64,000 nucleotides of DNA from assembly GCA_910586565.1 (NCBI GenBank), contig CAJUIT010000001.1, forward strand, positions 124,001 to 188,000, read 5' to 3'. The notes below the pieces were generated by a model that made no database searches, had not been told where the DNA came from, and saw only the letters and a program-made list of their open reading frames with translations. This stretch comes from an uncultured Muribaculaceae bacterium. Lineage in GTDB: Bacteria > Bacteroidota > Bacteroidia > Bacteroidales > Muribaculaceae. The stretch's first letter is position 1. Every line of letters begins with the position of its first letter. The translations under genes were made by a program, and so were the position numbers. Positions 17,401 to 25,979 of the stretch are shown here, in pieces.

Positions 17401-19608
17401 TTACTTGTGCACAACGCGGTCGGAAAGTTCGGCAAGCTTGGCCGAATTCCAGCGGTCGGTAGTACCTACGAGATAGCCTGTGATGCGTTGCAGTTTGTCG
17501 ATGTTGCGGCTGCCGCATGTGGGGCACACCTCAAGACCCTCCTGCGCATCCTCGTAGCCACAGTTCATGCAGCGGTTGCGGTTGTGGTTAACCGAACAGT
17601 AACCGATGTTATTTGCATCCATGAGGTCGACAATGTCGGCAATAGCCTGTGGATTATGAGTTGCGTCGCCATCAATCTCAACATAGAAAATGTGGCCGCC
17701 GCGGGTCAACTCATGATACGGGCCTTCGATTTTTGCCTTGTGGCGCGGAGAGCACTTGTAATAAACCGGCACATGGTTGGAGTTGGTGTAGTAAATCTTG
17801 TCGGTGATGCCGGGAAGCTCGCCAAAGCTCTTGCGGTCCTTGGTAGTGAATTTGCCCGACAATCCCTCTGCAGGCGTGGCGAGAACCGAGAAGTTGTGCT
17901 GATAGCGTTCGGAGAACTCATTTGCACGTGAACGCATGTGCGAAACAATCTTCAATCCGAGTTTCTGCGATTCCTCCGATTCGCCGTGATGTTTCCCGGT
18001 AAGTGCCACCAAACATTCAGCCAGCCCGATGAAACCGATACCAAGTGTGCCTTGATTGATTACACTTTCAATTGTTTCATTGGGGTTGAGTTTGTCGGCA
18101 CCGTTCCACAAACGCGACATCAACAGGGGGAACTGCTTAACCAAAGCTGTTTTCTGGAAGTTGTAGCGGTCACAAAGCTGACGGGCAGTGATTTCAAGCA
18201 CTTCGTCGAGTTTGGAGAAGAAGCGTTCAATGCGTTCGTTCTCATCTTTGATAGCCATGCACTCGATGGCAATTCGCACAATATTGATTGTGGAGAAACT
18301 GATGTTACCGCGCCCGATTGAAGTCTTAGCGCCATAGCGGTTCTCGAACACACGTGTGCGGCATCCCATCGTGGCAACCTCATGCTTGTAGCGCTCGGGG
18401 TCGTCGGCTTTCCAATCCTCATGACGGTTGAATGTTGCATCAAGATTCACGAAGTTGGGGAAGAATCGGCGTGCAGTCACTTTGCAGGCAAGCTGATAGA
18501 GATCATAGTTGGGATCACCGGGACGGTAGTTCACACCGTTTTTCTTTTTCCATATCTGGATGGGGAAGATTGCGGTGGCTCCGTTGCCCACACCTTCGTA
18601 GGTTGAATGGAGCAACTCCCTGATTACGCAACGACCTTCGGCCGAAGTGTCGGTGCCGTAGTTGATGGAGCTGAACACAACCTGATTGCCACCACGTGAG
18701 TGAATGGTGTTCATGTTGTGGATAAATGCTTCCATCGACTGATGCACACGGCTCACAGTGCAGTTCACAGCATGCTGGATGGCGCGCTCGCGGCCTTCCA
18801 ATCCGTCGAGCGATTTCTTCTCGAAATCTTTGATTTCACCTTCATACACGTCGGAGAGGTCGAGTCCGGTCACTGCCTCCACTTTCTTCAACTCCTCAAC
18901 AAACGATGAGCGCACAAACGGAGCCAGGTAAAAGTCGAAAGCGGGGATTGCCTGACCGCCGTGCATTTCGTTCTGCGCGGTTTCCAAAGATATGCAGGCG
19001 ATAACACTTGCAGTTTCAATGCGTTTTGCCGGACGTGATTCGCCGTGGCCCGCGATGAAACCATTGCGGAGAATGTTCTCCAAAGGATGCTGCACGCAGG
19101 TGAGGCTCTTGGTGGGGTAGTAGTCTTTGTCGTGGATGTGCAGATAGCCGTGGCGCACAGCCTCGCGTGCCTCGGGAGTGAGCAGATAGTCGTCGACAAA
19201 GGGCTTTGTTGTCTCCGAAGCGAACTTCATCATCATACCAGCCGGAGAATCGGTGTTCATGTTGGCATTCTCACGAGTGATGTCGTTGCTTTTTGTTTCG
19301 ATGATTTCAAGGAAAATGTCGCGTGTCTTAGCACGACGTGCTATGCTGCGCTGGTCGCGATAGGCAATGTAGCGTTTTGCCACCTCCTTGCGGGGTGATT
19401 TCATGAGTTCGACCTCAACGCGGTCCTGAATCTCCTCAACGGTCATTTGGTCTTTACCTGTGATGCCGATGCGGTCGGAGATTTTCTGAATGAGTGCTTC
19501 ATCCTCTCCGAGGGGAGTCTGGAGCATAGCCTTGCGGATTGCGGCCTTAATTTTTTCTTCATTGTAGCCGACAACACGGCCATCGCGTTTTAAAACGGTC
19601 TGTATCAT
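17401..19608 (-). CDS. nrdD: Anaerobic ribonucleoside-triphosphate reductase
   Basis: Class III ribonucleotide reductase, producing deoxynucleotides anaerobically. The 735-residue protein starts MIQTVLKRDGRVVGYN, an N-terminal ATP cone for allosteric control. The C-terminus has the zinc-binding cysteines CMNCGY and CPTCGS, then the glycyl-radical motif RITGYLVG with Gly711. ATG at 19608 is preferred because the predicted transcript starts near 19684, which excludes the longer frame beginning at 19683. It is followed by nrdG. Presence of only this class fits an obligate anaerobe, though other classes may lie elsewhere. Confidence 0.96.
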   Translation of the reverse strand: MIQTVLKRDGRVVGYNEEKIKAAIRKAMLQTPLGEDEALIQKISDRIGITGKDQMTVEEIQDRVEVELMKSPRKEVAKRYIAYRDQRSIARRAKTRDIFLEIIETKSNDITRENANMNTDSPAGMMMKFASETTKPFVDDYLLTPEAREAVRHGYLHIHDKDYYPTKSLTCVQHPLENILRNGFIAGHGESRPAKRIETASVIACISLETAQNEMHGGQAIPAFDFYLAPFVRSSFVEELKKVEAVTGLDLSDVYEGEIKDFEKKSLDGLEGRERAIQHAVNCTVSRVHQSMEAFIHNMNTIHSRGGNQVVFSSINYGTDTSAEGRCVIRELLHSTYEGVGNGATAIFPIQIWKKKNGVNYRPGDPNYDLYQLACKVTARRFFPNFVNLDATFNRHEDWKADDPERYKHEVATMGCRTRVFENRYGAKTSIGRGNISFSTINIVRIAIECMAIKDENERIERFFSKLDEVLEITARQLCDRYNFQKTALVKQFPLLMSRLWNGADKLNPNETIESVINQGTLGIGFIGLAECLVALTGKHHGESEESQKLGLKIVSHMRSRANEFSERYQHNFSVLATPAEGLSGKFTTKDRKSFGELPGITDKIYYTNSNHVPVYYKCSPRHKAKIEGPYHELTRGGHIFYVEIDGDATHNPQAIADIVDLMDANNIGYCSVNHNRNRCMNCGYEDAQEGLEVCPTCGSRNIDKLQRITGYLVGTTDRWNSAKLAELSDRVVHK

Positions 19609-19665
19609 GCCTATGGTATTATTGAGTGAGGAGAATGGAGTCTGCACCCCTGTAGGTTCATAAAA

Positions 19666-19689
19666 AAGCGCGTGAATCATCACGCGCTT
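19666..19689 (-). promoter_or_regulatory. Perfect palindrome with T-run at the predicted nrdD transcript start
   Basis: AAGCGCGTGA and TCACGCGCTT form a perfect 10-bp stem with a 4-base loop. On the minus strand the stem is followed by TTTTTT (19662-19667). It lies directly after the nrdD -7 element, covering the predicted start site. It could terminate the upstream eptA-like transcript, act as an operator, or cap the mRNA 5' end. Confidence 0.6.
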
Positions 19690-19690
19690 G

Positions 19691-19721
19691 CAAAGGTAGA
19701 TATTCTTTTGAAGTGTTGCAA
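19691..19721 (-). promoter_or_regulatory. nrdDG promoter
   Basis: On the minus strand: TTTTG at about 19719-19723, a 20-bp spacer, then TACCTTTG at 19691-19698. This matches the Bacteroidota -33/-7 consensus. Predicted start near 19684, leaving a leader of about 75 nt before nrdD. Confidence 0.7.
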
Positions 19722-19751
19722 AATTTCACACCAATATTTTGCAATAATTTT

Positions 19752-19831
19752 ATGTTTTGGAAAACTTTTTCAACTTCTCAAAATTTTAAATCACTGATTT
19801 TATGTTAGTTGAAAAATGTTTTGGAAAACTT
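19752..19831. promoter_or_regulatory. Duplicated 16-bp motif upstream of nrdDG (possible operator pair)
   Basis: ATGTTTTGGAAAACTT occurs at 19752-19767 and 19816-19831. Each contains the near-palindrome GTTTT-GG-AAAAC. The pair lies about 70 and 135 bp upstream of the predicted nrdD start and within the 260-bp gap between nrdD and the eptA-like gene. TTTTTCAAC (19766-19774) and GTTGAAAAA (19808-19816) also form an inverted repeat between them. The binding protein is unknown. Confidence 0.5.
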
Positions 19832-19868
19832 CCAGAATATTATAGGCGGCAAACGTTCCCGATTGCGT

Positions 19869-21569
19869 CTACCGTCGCACACCGAGCACTTTTCTTATCT
19901 GCTCTACATCTTGCTTCTTAAGACCTGAATTTTCCAACGGAACGGCAACGTTCAAATCGGTAAGATAGACAGGTGCCTGATATTCATATCCTTCGTTAAT
20001 CAATGACAAATTCGCATTGAACAACGGCGAATCAACACCGGACATTTCCATTGCAGTGTGGAACATGGATTTTTGCGGTGAGACCCCTTTCAGCGCATTT
20101 TTATTAAGATTGGAAACGAATTGCGGATAGGCACACCCAATGCTGTCGGACAGCCACGCCAACATGGCAACGTGGAGCTGGAAATATGTAGGATTAGGAG
20201 AAGCATGCAAAAAGCGCTCCCGTTCATCGTCGAAAATATCCTCTCCGTGGTCCGAACTGTAAAGCAGCCCGGCTTTAACCCCGGTTCCTTCGAGAGTAGC
20301 TATTAGTTCGGAAAGCAGATGGTCGGTATAGAGAATCGTATTATCGTAAGCGTTAATAAGGTCGGAGCGGTGTGTTACATTAGCATCTAAACCATCATCG
20401 GGAAGGAAACAGGCAAATTCACGCGGATAGCGGTCTCTGTAGAGGAAATGTGATCCGTAGGTGTGAATCACAATGAATTGTTTTGTGTGGCAAGTGTCGG
20501 CCACAGCCTCACTTACCCAGGGGAGCACCTCAGCATCGTAGGGATGATTCGTGGCGGTGAAATCACAATAGCGCACATCGTCGGCCTCATCGCCGAAATA
20601 TTGTGTGAACGATCTGTTAGGCGATTGATTAGAGAAGAAGCGAGTGTAGAACCCGGCCTCTTTCATCGCAGTTATAATGCTTTTAATATGGTTTATTGAA
20701 TCAAACGATTCGGCTGTCGCCACACTCATCAACATCGGCACACTCTTGTGGGTTGTGTTAGACTCCGAGAGTGCCTTAGACATAAAACGGAGATTGGATT
20801 TTTGGGCAAGTCGGGGATTGGTTGCCCGTTCATATCCGCCAAGCTGCCAGTTGATAGCACGAGCAGTTTCCCCAATCACGAAAATGTAGATTTCCCTCTC
20901 GCTGCTGTCGCGCACCGATGTGGCGTTATATGTGAAATGGGCACTTGTTTCGGGGTAACGAGACGTAATCTTTGTTCGGTTCACCGCCTCGGCAAGGTTA
21001 AAGCACACATTCACAGGAAAGATGCAGCGGTCGAATCGTTGTGTTGGCGTAGCAGGTGCAAAAAGAGCGAATGCCACACCTGCAATCAAAGCAATCCCAC
21101 CGGCTATGCGCCCCGATTTCATGAAAGAGCCGGGCAATTGCATTTTCTTGCATATTGCAACCCCACCCCACACCAACGGCGGCAGATAGAGCACCACAAC
21201 AGTGAAAATAGCTATAAGCAGATTGCCGAGCAGCTCAGAAACTTCATCGACATTAGTAGTTACCACATTAAGAAACATGTCAACGGCTATTATGGATTCG
21301 CCGTAGAGATAGCTCAGAACGAGCTGAAAAGCCCCGAGAATCATGAATGGCAACGCCAATAGAGTCATCACCCCGGCTCGGCGCGCGCAGCACATCCACA
21401 AAACATAGAAGCCTGCGGGCAACAACACATTCGCAACCTTCCAAGCTACACCCCACGATTCCGTGATGTCGAGAACCACATTCGGGATAATAAGCGCAAT
21501 AACGACCCAAAGAGCCAGATAGCGTGCATCTCCGAAAAAACTGCGGAGTGCGTTATTTATTTTTTTCAC
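19869..21569 (-). CDS. Phosphoethanolamine transferase, EptA/sulfatase family
   Basis: An inner-membrane enzyme that moves phosphoethanolamine from phosphatidylethanolamine to a periplasmic acceptor, by family often lipid A. The 566-residue protein has about five N-terminal membrane helices (residues 18-175), then a periplasmic alkaline-phosphatase-like domain. The catalytic Thr235 lies in VIGETARAINW, and ESNTTHKSVPM and YSSDHGED supply metal ligands. Lipid A modification affects polymyxin-type resistance in relatives, but the acceptor here is not determined. It is a single gene between nrdD and an outer-membrane barrel gene. Confidence 0.88.
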   Translation of the reverse strand: MKKINNALRSFFGDARYLALWVVIALIIPNVVLDITESWGVAWKVANVLLPAGFYVLWMCCARRAGVMTLLALPFMILGAFQLVLSYLYGESIIAVDMFLNVVTTNVDEVSELLGNLLIAIFTVVVLYLPPLVWGGVAICKKMQLPGSFMKSGRIAGGIALIAGVAFALFAPATPTQRFDRCIFPVNVCFNLAEAVNRTKITSRYPETSAHFTYNATSVRDSSEREIYIFVIGETARAINWQLGGYERATNPRLAQKSNLRFMSKALSESNTTHKSVPMLMSVATAESFDSINHIKSIITAMKEAGFYTRFFSNQSPNRSFTQYFGDEADDVRYCDFTATNHPYDAEVLPWVSEAVADTCHTKQFIVIHTYGSHFLYRDRYPREFACFLPDDGLDANVTHRSDLINAYDNTILYTDHLLSELIATLEGTGVKAGLLYSSDHGEDIFDDERERFLHASPNPTYFQLHVAMLAWLSDSIGCAYPQFVSNLNKNALKGVSPQKSMFHTAMEMSGVDSPLFNANLSLINEGYEYQAPVYLTDLNVAVPLENSGLKKQDVEQIRKVLGVRR

Positions 21570-21624
21570 TGTTTTTTCTGTTTAGAGATAAACCGAACGA
21601 GCACGAATGCCCGCCGCGACAACA

Positions 21625-21644
21625 GCCTGCCGAAGCAGGCTTTG
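21625..21644. terminator. Short hairpin between the OMP and EptA-like genes
   Basis: AGCCTGC-CGAA-GCAGGCT, a 7-bp stem with a tetraloop, lies 9 bp beyond the stop of the outer-membrane protein gene. The T-run is weak. Confidence 0.5.
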
Positions 21645-21652
21645 CAATAACA

Positions 21653-22816
21653 TCAGAATGTTTCGTGGAGTCCGAAAGCAAAAGCCATAGAGTGTTTGCC
21701 AAAGCCGGCATCGACTCTAACATTAACCTTTTTCTTGAACTCCCAACGGTAGCCGATACCGTAGGAGGGGAGGAGCCTGTTCATTGTCACATCTTTAAGA
21801 GCATCGAACACAGTGCCTACACCGCCCCACACCACAATTCCGTTGCGTCGCCACACATGCTGTCGAAGCTCAACAACAAAATCGGCCTCGTTTTTATCAC
21901 GGTAGCGCCCCTCGTAATAGCCCCTGATTGCATGTGAGGCATCGAGAGTGGGCAACATAGTCCAGGGGGTATCTCCGTAGGTCGAATGTCCGTGAAACTG
22001 GAAAGCCATAACACCTGTTTTCCAGAATTGCTTATACCAGCCAACGGTCAGTTCCGATGATGAGAATGAATAGTCATTGCCAATGAAAGCGGGGAAGAAT
22101 TTCTGTTTGAAAGTCACGTTCCAGCCGCGCGACGCATTTGTGGGCAAATCGCGGGTATCGTAGGAGAACACAATGCCTACTCCATAGTTGAACATGCGCA
22201 AATCCTGCCCCTCCCACAATTCAGGATTGTCAACCTTGGTTGCTTTTCCATAATTGAAATCGACCGACGGACCGAGATAGAGGTTTTCATGCAACCTCCA
22301 TTGAAAATCGGCCCACAGCACCGATTGCAACTCGGTATAAGCCGACTCGTTGCACTTCTGCGATTCCATGTCATAGCCGATTCCCCAGAATTTCAGCGGG
22401 AAGTTTGCGAAATCAACATGGTAATTGATGCGAAATTTATCGTCGGGTGCAAAATGATTTCCAAAAATCCCCACACGATACATTCCGGTTATCGAGCCTT
22501 GGGCAAAAACCGAAAGGTTCGACTGTGGCGTGACAGAATCGCGGCGGCTTTTGTAGAGTCCGGCTGCAATCACGGCAAGCTGCACACTTGTAGAGGCCGA
22601 ATAGCTGGGCCCTCCCAAAAAGGTGAAATCTATCTTTTTATCGGGGTGCTCCTTGTTGGCCTCACCGAAATAGTCGATGATTCTTGTGATAAGATTAGGC
22701 TTTTTTTCACTTACTGTGTCGACCGGAACAGAGGTTTCTTCACCGGCAAACCCCACAGCAGGCAGAATCGCCATCATTATCAGCGCGATATAGCGTGAAA
22801 AACTTGGTGGCATCAT
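21653..22816 (-). CDS. Outer-membrane beta-barrel protein, Omp85/surface-antigen-like
   Basis: A 387-residue protein with a signal peptide (YIALIMMAILPAVGFAGE) and a C-terminal barrel-like region rich in alternating aromatic strands. It ends in Phe (LHETF), as outer-membrane barrels do. FSYDTRDLPTNASRGW is a hallmark of the bacterial surface antigen (Omp85-type) barrel. There are no POTRA domains, so it is a barrel-only member of unknown cargo. The start at 22816 drops eight upstream residues before MMPPSF; a minus-strand TAACTTTG element lies at 22865-22872. Confidence 0.85.
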   Translation of the reverse strand: MMPPSFSRYIALIMMAILPAVGFAGEETSVPVDTVSEKKPNLITRIIDYFGEANKEHPDKKIDFTFLGGPSYSASTSVQLAVIAAGLYKSRRDSVTPQSNLSVFAQGSITGMYRVGIFGNHFAPDDKFRINYHVDFANFPLKFWGIGYDMESQKCNESAYTELQSVLWADFQWRLHENLYLGPSVDFNYGKATKVDNPELWEGQDLRMFNYGVGIVFSYDTRDLPTNASRGWNVTFKQKFFPAFIGNDYSFSSSELTVGWYKQFWKTGVMAFQFHGHSTYGDTPWTMLPTLDASHAIRGYYEGRYRDKNEADFVVELRQHVWRRNGIVVWGGVGTVFDALKDVTMNRLLPSYGIGYRWEFKKKVNVRVDAGFGKHSMAFAFGLHETF

Positions 22817-23010
22817 TTGAGTTGTTGTGTCATGCCACAAATTGCGGGCATGCGAATTTCATTGCAAAGTTACAAATTTTAACGGAGATATGAAATCTGC
22901 GACCACAGAGCCGACACTGATATATGCCTCAGAGGCTGTTTGAGCGGTTGCTCTGAACAAAATCGCAAATAAAAAGGATATTCCGGCAAGTTTTTACACA
23001 GCCTTCACAT

Positions 23011-23018
23011 TATCTTTG
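23011..23018 (+). promoter_or_regulatory. -7 promoter element for the CBM9-like/NahK-like operon
   Basis: TATCTTTG fits the consensus exactly and lies 28 bp before the ATG at 23046. It decides that start, because the alternative ATG at 23016 lies inside the element. Confidence 0.6.
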
Positions 23019-23045
23019 CGAAAACAACCTTCACAACCAACAATT

Positions 23046-23711
23046 ATGCCAACACCAGTCATACCTCACACAAAACTGCAATACTGCAATTGGGATGAAT
23101 TTGACCCGGCTTTTGCCGACACTTTCCGCAATGAAGCAGTGCATCTTCACATATCAACAGTTAACTGGCCCGAATTTCCGCTGAAGCCCGACGTTCACGC
23201 ACGGCTTGCTCACAACGGTTCGGGGATTTATTGCCTGTTCGATGTGGAGGAACCACATTTGAGGGTGGCTGCACTGAGCGATAACGGCCCGGTGTGGGAA
23301 GATTCATGTGTGGAGCTTTTTGTGGCCACACCCGACGGCAAGCACTACTGCAACATTGAAGTGAATGCAGCCGCCACAGCGCTTGCAGCACGTCGAGAAA
23401 GCCGCGAAAAGTTCAAGCACTTCAGTGCTGCAGAGATGGCTGAAATCAAACGGTGCTCTACCGTTCCACACATGCAACACGATGAAAAGCCGGCAAACGG
23501 GAATATCAAATGGTCGCTGCTGCTCTACATTCCATTTGAACTTATCGGATTCATGGGTTGCCCCGACTCTATTAGAATCAATCTGTACAAGTGCGGCGAC
23601 AAAACCGAAACTCCCCATTTCCTGAGCTGGAACCCGATAGCAACGCCGGCACCCGATTTCCACCGCCCTGAATTCTTTAAAGAAATATCTCTTGATAAGT
23701 CATACGCATAA
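23046..23711 (+). CDS. Carbohydrate-binding family 9-like protein
   Basis: A 221-residue protein resembling the CBM9-like/DUF1083 fold. Visible pattern: YCLFDVEEPHLRVAA, the acidic VWEDSCVELFV, KHYCNIEVNAAAT and a C-terminal LSWNPI followed by FHRPEFF. No signal peptide is seen from the chosen start, so it may act in the cytoplasm, which is unusual for a sugar-binding module. It is 12 bp upstream of a NahK-like sugar kinase, so it may take part in handling the same sugar (inference). Confidence 0.78.
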   Translation: MPTPVIPHTKLQYCNWDEFDPAFADTFRNEAVHLHISTVNWPEFPLKPDVHARLAHNGSGIYCLFDVEEPHLRVAALSDNGPVWEDSCVELFVATPDGKHYCNIEVNAAATALAARRESREKFKHFSAAEMAEIKRCSTVPHMQHDEKPANGNIKWSLLLYIPFELIGFMGCPDSIRINLYKCGDKTETPHFLSWNPIATPAPDFHRPEFFKEISLDKSYA

Positions 23712-23723
23712 ACAGACACAGAA

Positions 23724-24812
23724 ATGAACCGACATATTGAAATCGCCAAACTTTTTGACATTCCCTGTGAGATTGTCGATGTAAAACCGATGGGGGAGGG
23801 CTTTATCAATGACACCCTTCTAATCGAAACGCCCGAAGGTTGCAGCAACTATATCCTACAACGTAAAAACCGCAAGGTGTTTCCCGATGTGCCTGCCATG
23901 ATGGAAAACATTCGTTGCGTGACTGCCCATTTGAAGAGAACCGTTGCCGAAAATGGGGGCAATGCCGACAAAGAGGTACTTACCCAAATTCCGTTGCGAG
24001 GCACTGACACGCTTTACCATGTGGATGAAAACGGGGAATATTGGACGGTGTGCAAATTCATTGAAGGCTCGGTAACCCACGACCGCGTTACATCAGCCGA
24101 ACTGGCATTTGAGGGTGGTCGCGGAATCGGCCGTTTCCACAAGCTCCTCGGAGGATTTAACAAACCTCTACACGAAACCATTCCGGGATTCCATAATCTT
24201 CGCCTGCGGTTTGAGCAGTGGGACGAGGCGCTTGCCAACGACGTTGCCGGACGAAAAGCTTCAGTTGCCGAGGAAATTGGCTGGATTGAGGAGCGCCGCA
24301 ATGAAATAATGGCATTTCAACAGATGATTGAAACAGGCGTATTCCCCGTGCGCGTAACCCACAACGACACCAAGATAAGCAATATCCTTTTCGATTCGGA
24401 AAACAAAGCCCTATGTGTCATTGACCTCGACACGATGATGTCGGCATCAATTTTCAACGATTTCGGCGATGCAATCCGCTCCTACACCAACACAGGCGCA
24501 GAAGATGACGCCGACCTCAACCGCGTCAGCTGTAGCCTTGAATATTTCGAGGCCTACACACGCGGATTCCTCTCAGAATGCGGCGATATGCTCACCCCGC
24601 AGGAACTTGAATGGCTCCCCTTTGCAGGGCGTTTCATAACCTTTGAGCAGGTGCTCCGCTTCCTGATGGATTACCTGAACGGCGACACGTACTATAAAAT
24701 AGCTTACCCCCACCACAACCTCGTGCGCACCCGAGCTCAATTTGCCCTTCTTCGCTCGCAGGAGCTGCAATATGAACGGTTAAAATCAATAGTCGCAACC
24801 TGCCGCCAATAG
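23724..24812 (+). CDS. Phosphotransferase (aminoglycoside-phosphotransferase fold), N-acetylhexosamine kinase-like
   Basis: A 362-residue small-molecule kinase. The catalytic loop VTHNDTKISNILF has Asp215 and Asn220, and CVIDLDTMM carries the metal-binding aspartates. These match the NahK-like subgroup, which phosphorylates N-acetylhexosamines at C1. The N-terminal KPMGEGFINDTLLI is the nucleotide-binding loop. Substrate is inferred by resemblance and is not certain; choline/ethanolamine or other APH substrates are possible. It is cotranscribed with the CBM9-like gene. Confidence 0.82.
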   Translation: MNRHIEIAKLFDIPCEIVDVKPMGEGFINDTLLIETPEGCSNYILQRKNRKVFPDVPAMMENIRCVTAHLKRTVAENGGNADKEVLTQIPLRGTDTLYHVDENGEYWTVCKFIEGSVTHDRVTSAELAFEGGRGIGRFHKLLGGFNKPLHETIPGFHNLRLRFEQWDEALANDVAGRKASVAEEIGWIEERRNEIMAFQQMIETGVFPVRVTHNDTKISNILFDSENKALCVIDLDTMMSASIFNDFGDAIRSYTNTGAEDDADLNRVSCSLEYFEAYTRGFLSECGDMLTPQELEWLPFAGRFITFEQVLRFLMDYLNGDTYYKIAYPHHNLVRTRAQFALLRSQELQYERLKSIVATCRQ

Positions 24813-24841
24813 TCGTAGGACAACGCCACGCTATCAGTCAC

Positions 24842-24898
24842 ATATAATTATTGCCCCTCGAAGCATAACTGAACGGCACCAAGGGGCAATTATTATAT
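24842..24898. terminator. Bidirectional terminator between converging genes
   Basis: ATATAATTATTGCCCCT pairs with AGGGGCAATTATTATAT (one mismatch) around a 23-base loop. It separates the plus-strand kinase from the minus-strand Crp-type gene. Confidence 0.75.
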
Positions 24899-24915
24899 GT
24901 TATAAAGAGACGTTT

Positions 24916-25614
24916 TTAGCCGAATTTGGAGATTTTGCGGAGCATGGGCTCGTTGAGGATGCAGATGCGGCGCCCGTCGACTGTGATAAGCTTTTCGGTT
25001 ACGAAGCCCGAGAGGGTGCGGATAGCATTGGAGGTGGTCATGTTGGAGAGGTTGGCAAGATCTTCACGAGCCATGTAGATGCGCAGAGTCATGCCATCAT
25101 CCTCAAAACCGTAATGGTCGCGGAGCACAATGAGGGCTTCGGCAAGGCGCCCGCGGATATGCTTTTGGGTGAGGTTAACAATCTTGGTGTCGGAGCCGCC
25201 CAAATTGCGCGAAAGCTCGTGAATGAAGAACCACGCAAGCTTGCTGTTGTTGTTAATCATGTCAACCACAAGCGTCATGGGTAATGTTCCGACCACCGAC
25301 GGTTCAAAAGCTGCGGCCGATGAATTGTAGGGCTCTTTGGCAAAATAGGCGCGATAACCGAAATACTGAACGGAACGGATGAGGCGCAGAATCTGAACTC
25401 TGCCACCAACTCCATCCTTGAATTTCTTGACCTTACCCTGAAGCAGGCACCAGAGATATTCCGGCTCCTCCCCCTCGGCATAAATCATCTGGTTTTTCTT
25501 GAAATTGTGAATAACGAACGCGTCGATGATTCGGCGCTTTTCGTCATTGTTCAGTACTGTCCAGATTTCCGACAGGTCTTCGCTTATAACTTTTTCGAGT
25601 GTTCGCTTAATCAT
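24916..25614 (-). CDS. Crp/Fnr-family transcriptional regulator
   Basis: A 232-residue regulator. Residues 20-125 form a cyclic-nucleotide-binding-type beta-roll (KNQMIYAEGEEPEYLWCLLQG is typical). Residues 160-225 form the helix-turn-helix (MAREDLANLSNMTTSNAIRTLSGF). There are no Fnr-type cysteine clusters at the N-terminus, so it is not an obvious oxygen sensor. The effector is unknown. Target sites cannot be assigned; the paired motif upstream of nrdDG is one candidate worth testing. Confidence 0.88.
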   Translation of the reverse strand: MIKRTLEKVISEDLSEIWTVLNNDEKRRIIDAFVIHNFKKNQMIYAEGEEPEYLWCLLQGKVKKFKDGVGGRVQILRLIRSVQYFGYRAYFAKEPYNSSAAAFEPSVVGTLPMTLVVDMINNNSKLAWFFIHELSRNLGGSDTKIVNLTQKHIRGRLAEALIVLRDHYGFEDDGMTLRIYMAREDLANLSNMTTSNAIRTLSGFVTEKLITVDGRRICILNEPMLRKISKFG

Positions 25615-25979
25615 GTGTTGCTACTGATTGTGGCATGCGATCCATAGCGCTAAAATTGCTGTTTTGAATATCGGTTGATTCAATTTTCAAAAACACCAAT
25701 TTTATAGAACATGGTTGCTCATTTATGTTTTACAACACAAAGCTACAATTTTTTTTTGACATTTAACCTCTATCTCACTGATTTTTCACCAATTCAGCAT
25801 AAAATCAACCGCATTTAAAGAGGCCGGGGCCCATGTGAAAATGATCGGCTGTTGACTCACGCACGCGGTTAACGCTATTTCGATGTCACAGGGCGAAATC
25901 GGATAATACACACAAAATCAGCGGTGAACGCACATTTAAATACATTCACCGCTGTATAGCATAGACGACTTTACTAAAC
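25615..25979. other. 365-bp intergenic region between tolC-like and crp-like genes
   Basis: Contains a minus-strand TAGCTTTG element at 25738-25745 that probably serves the Crp-type gene with a long leader. It also has short imperfect pairings (AACCGC/GCGGTT; ATTTCG/CGAAAT) and the tolC terminator near its end. No convincing open frame or RNA was seen. Confidence 0.5.
25919..25954 (-). terminator. Terminator of the ABC export operon
   Basis: CAGCGGTGAA and TTCACCGCTG form a perfect 10-bp stem around a 16-base AT-rich loop, 26 bp beyond the tolC-like stop. On the minus strand it is followed by ATTTTG. Confidence 0.65.
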
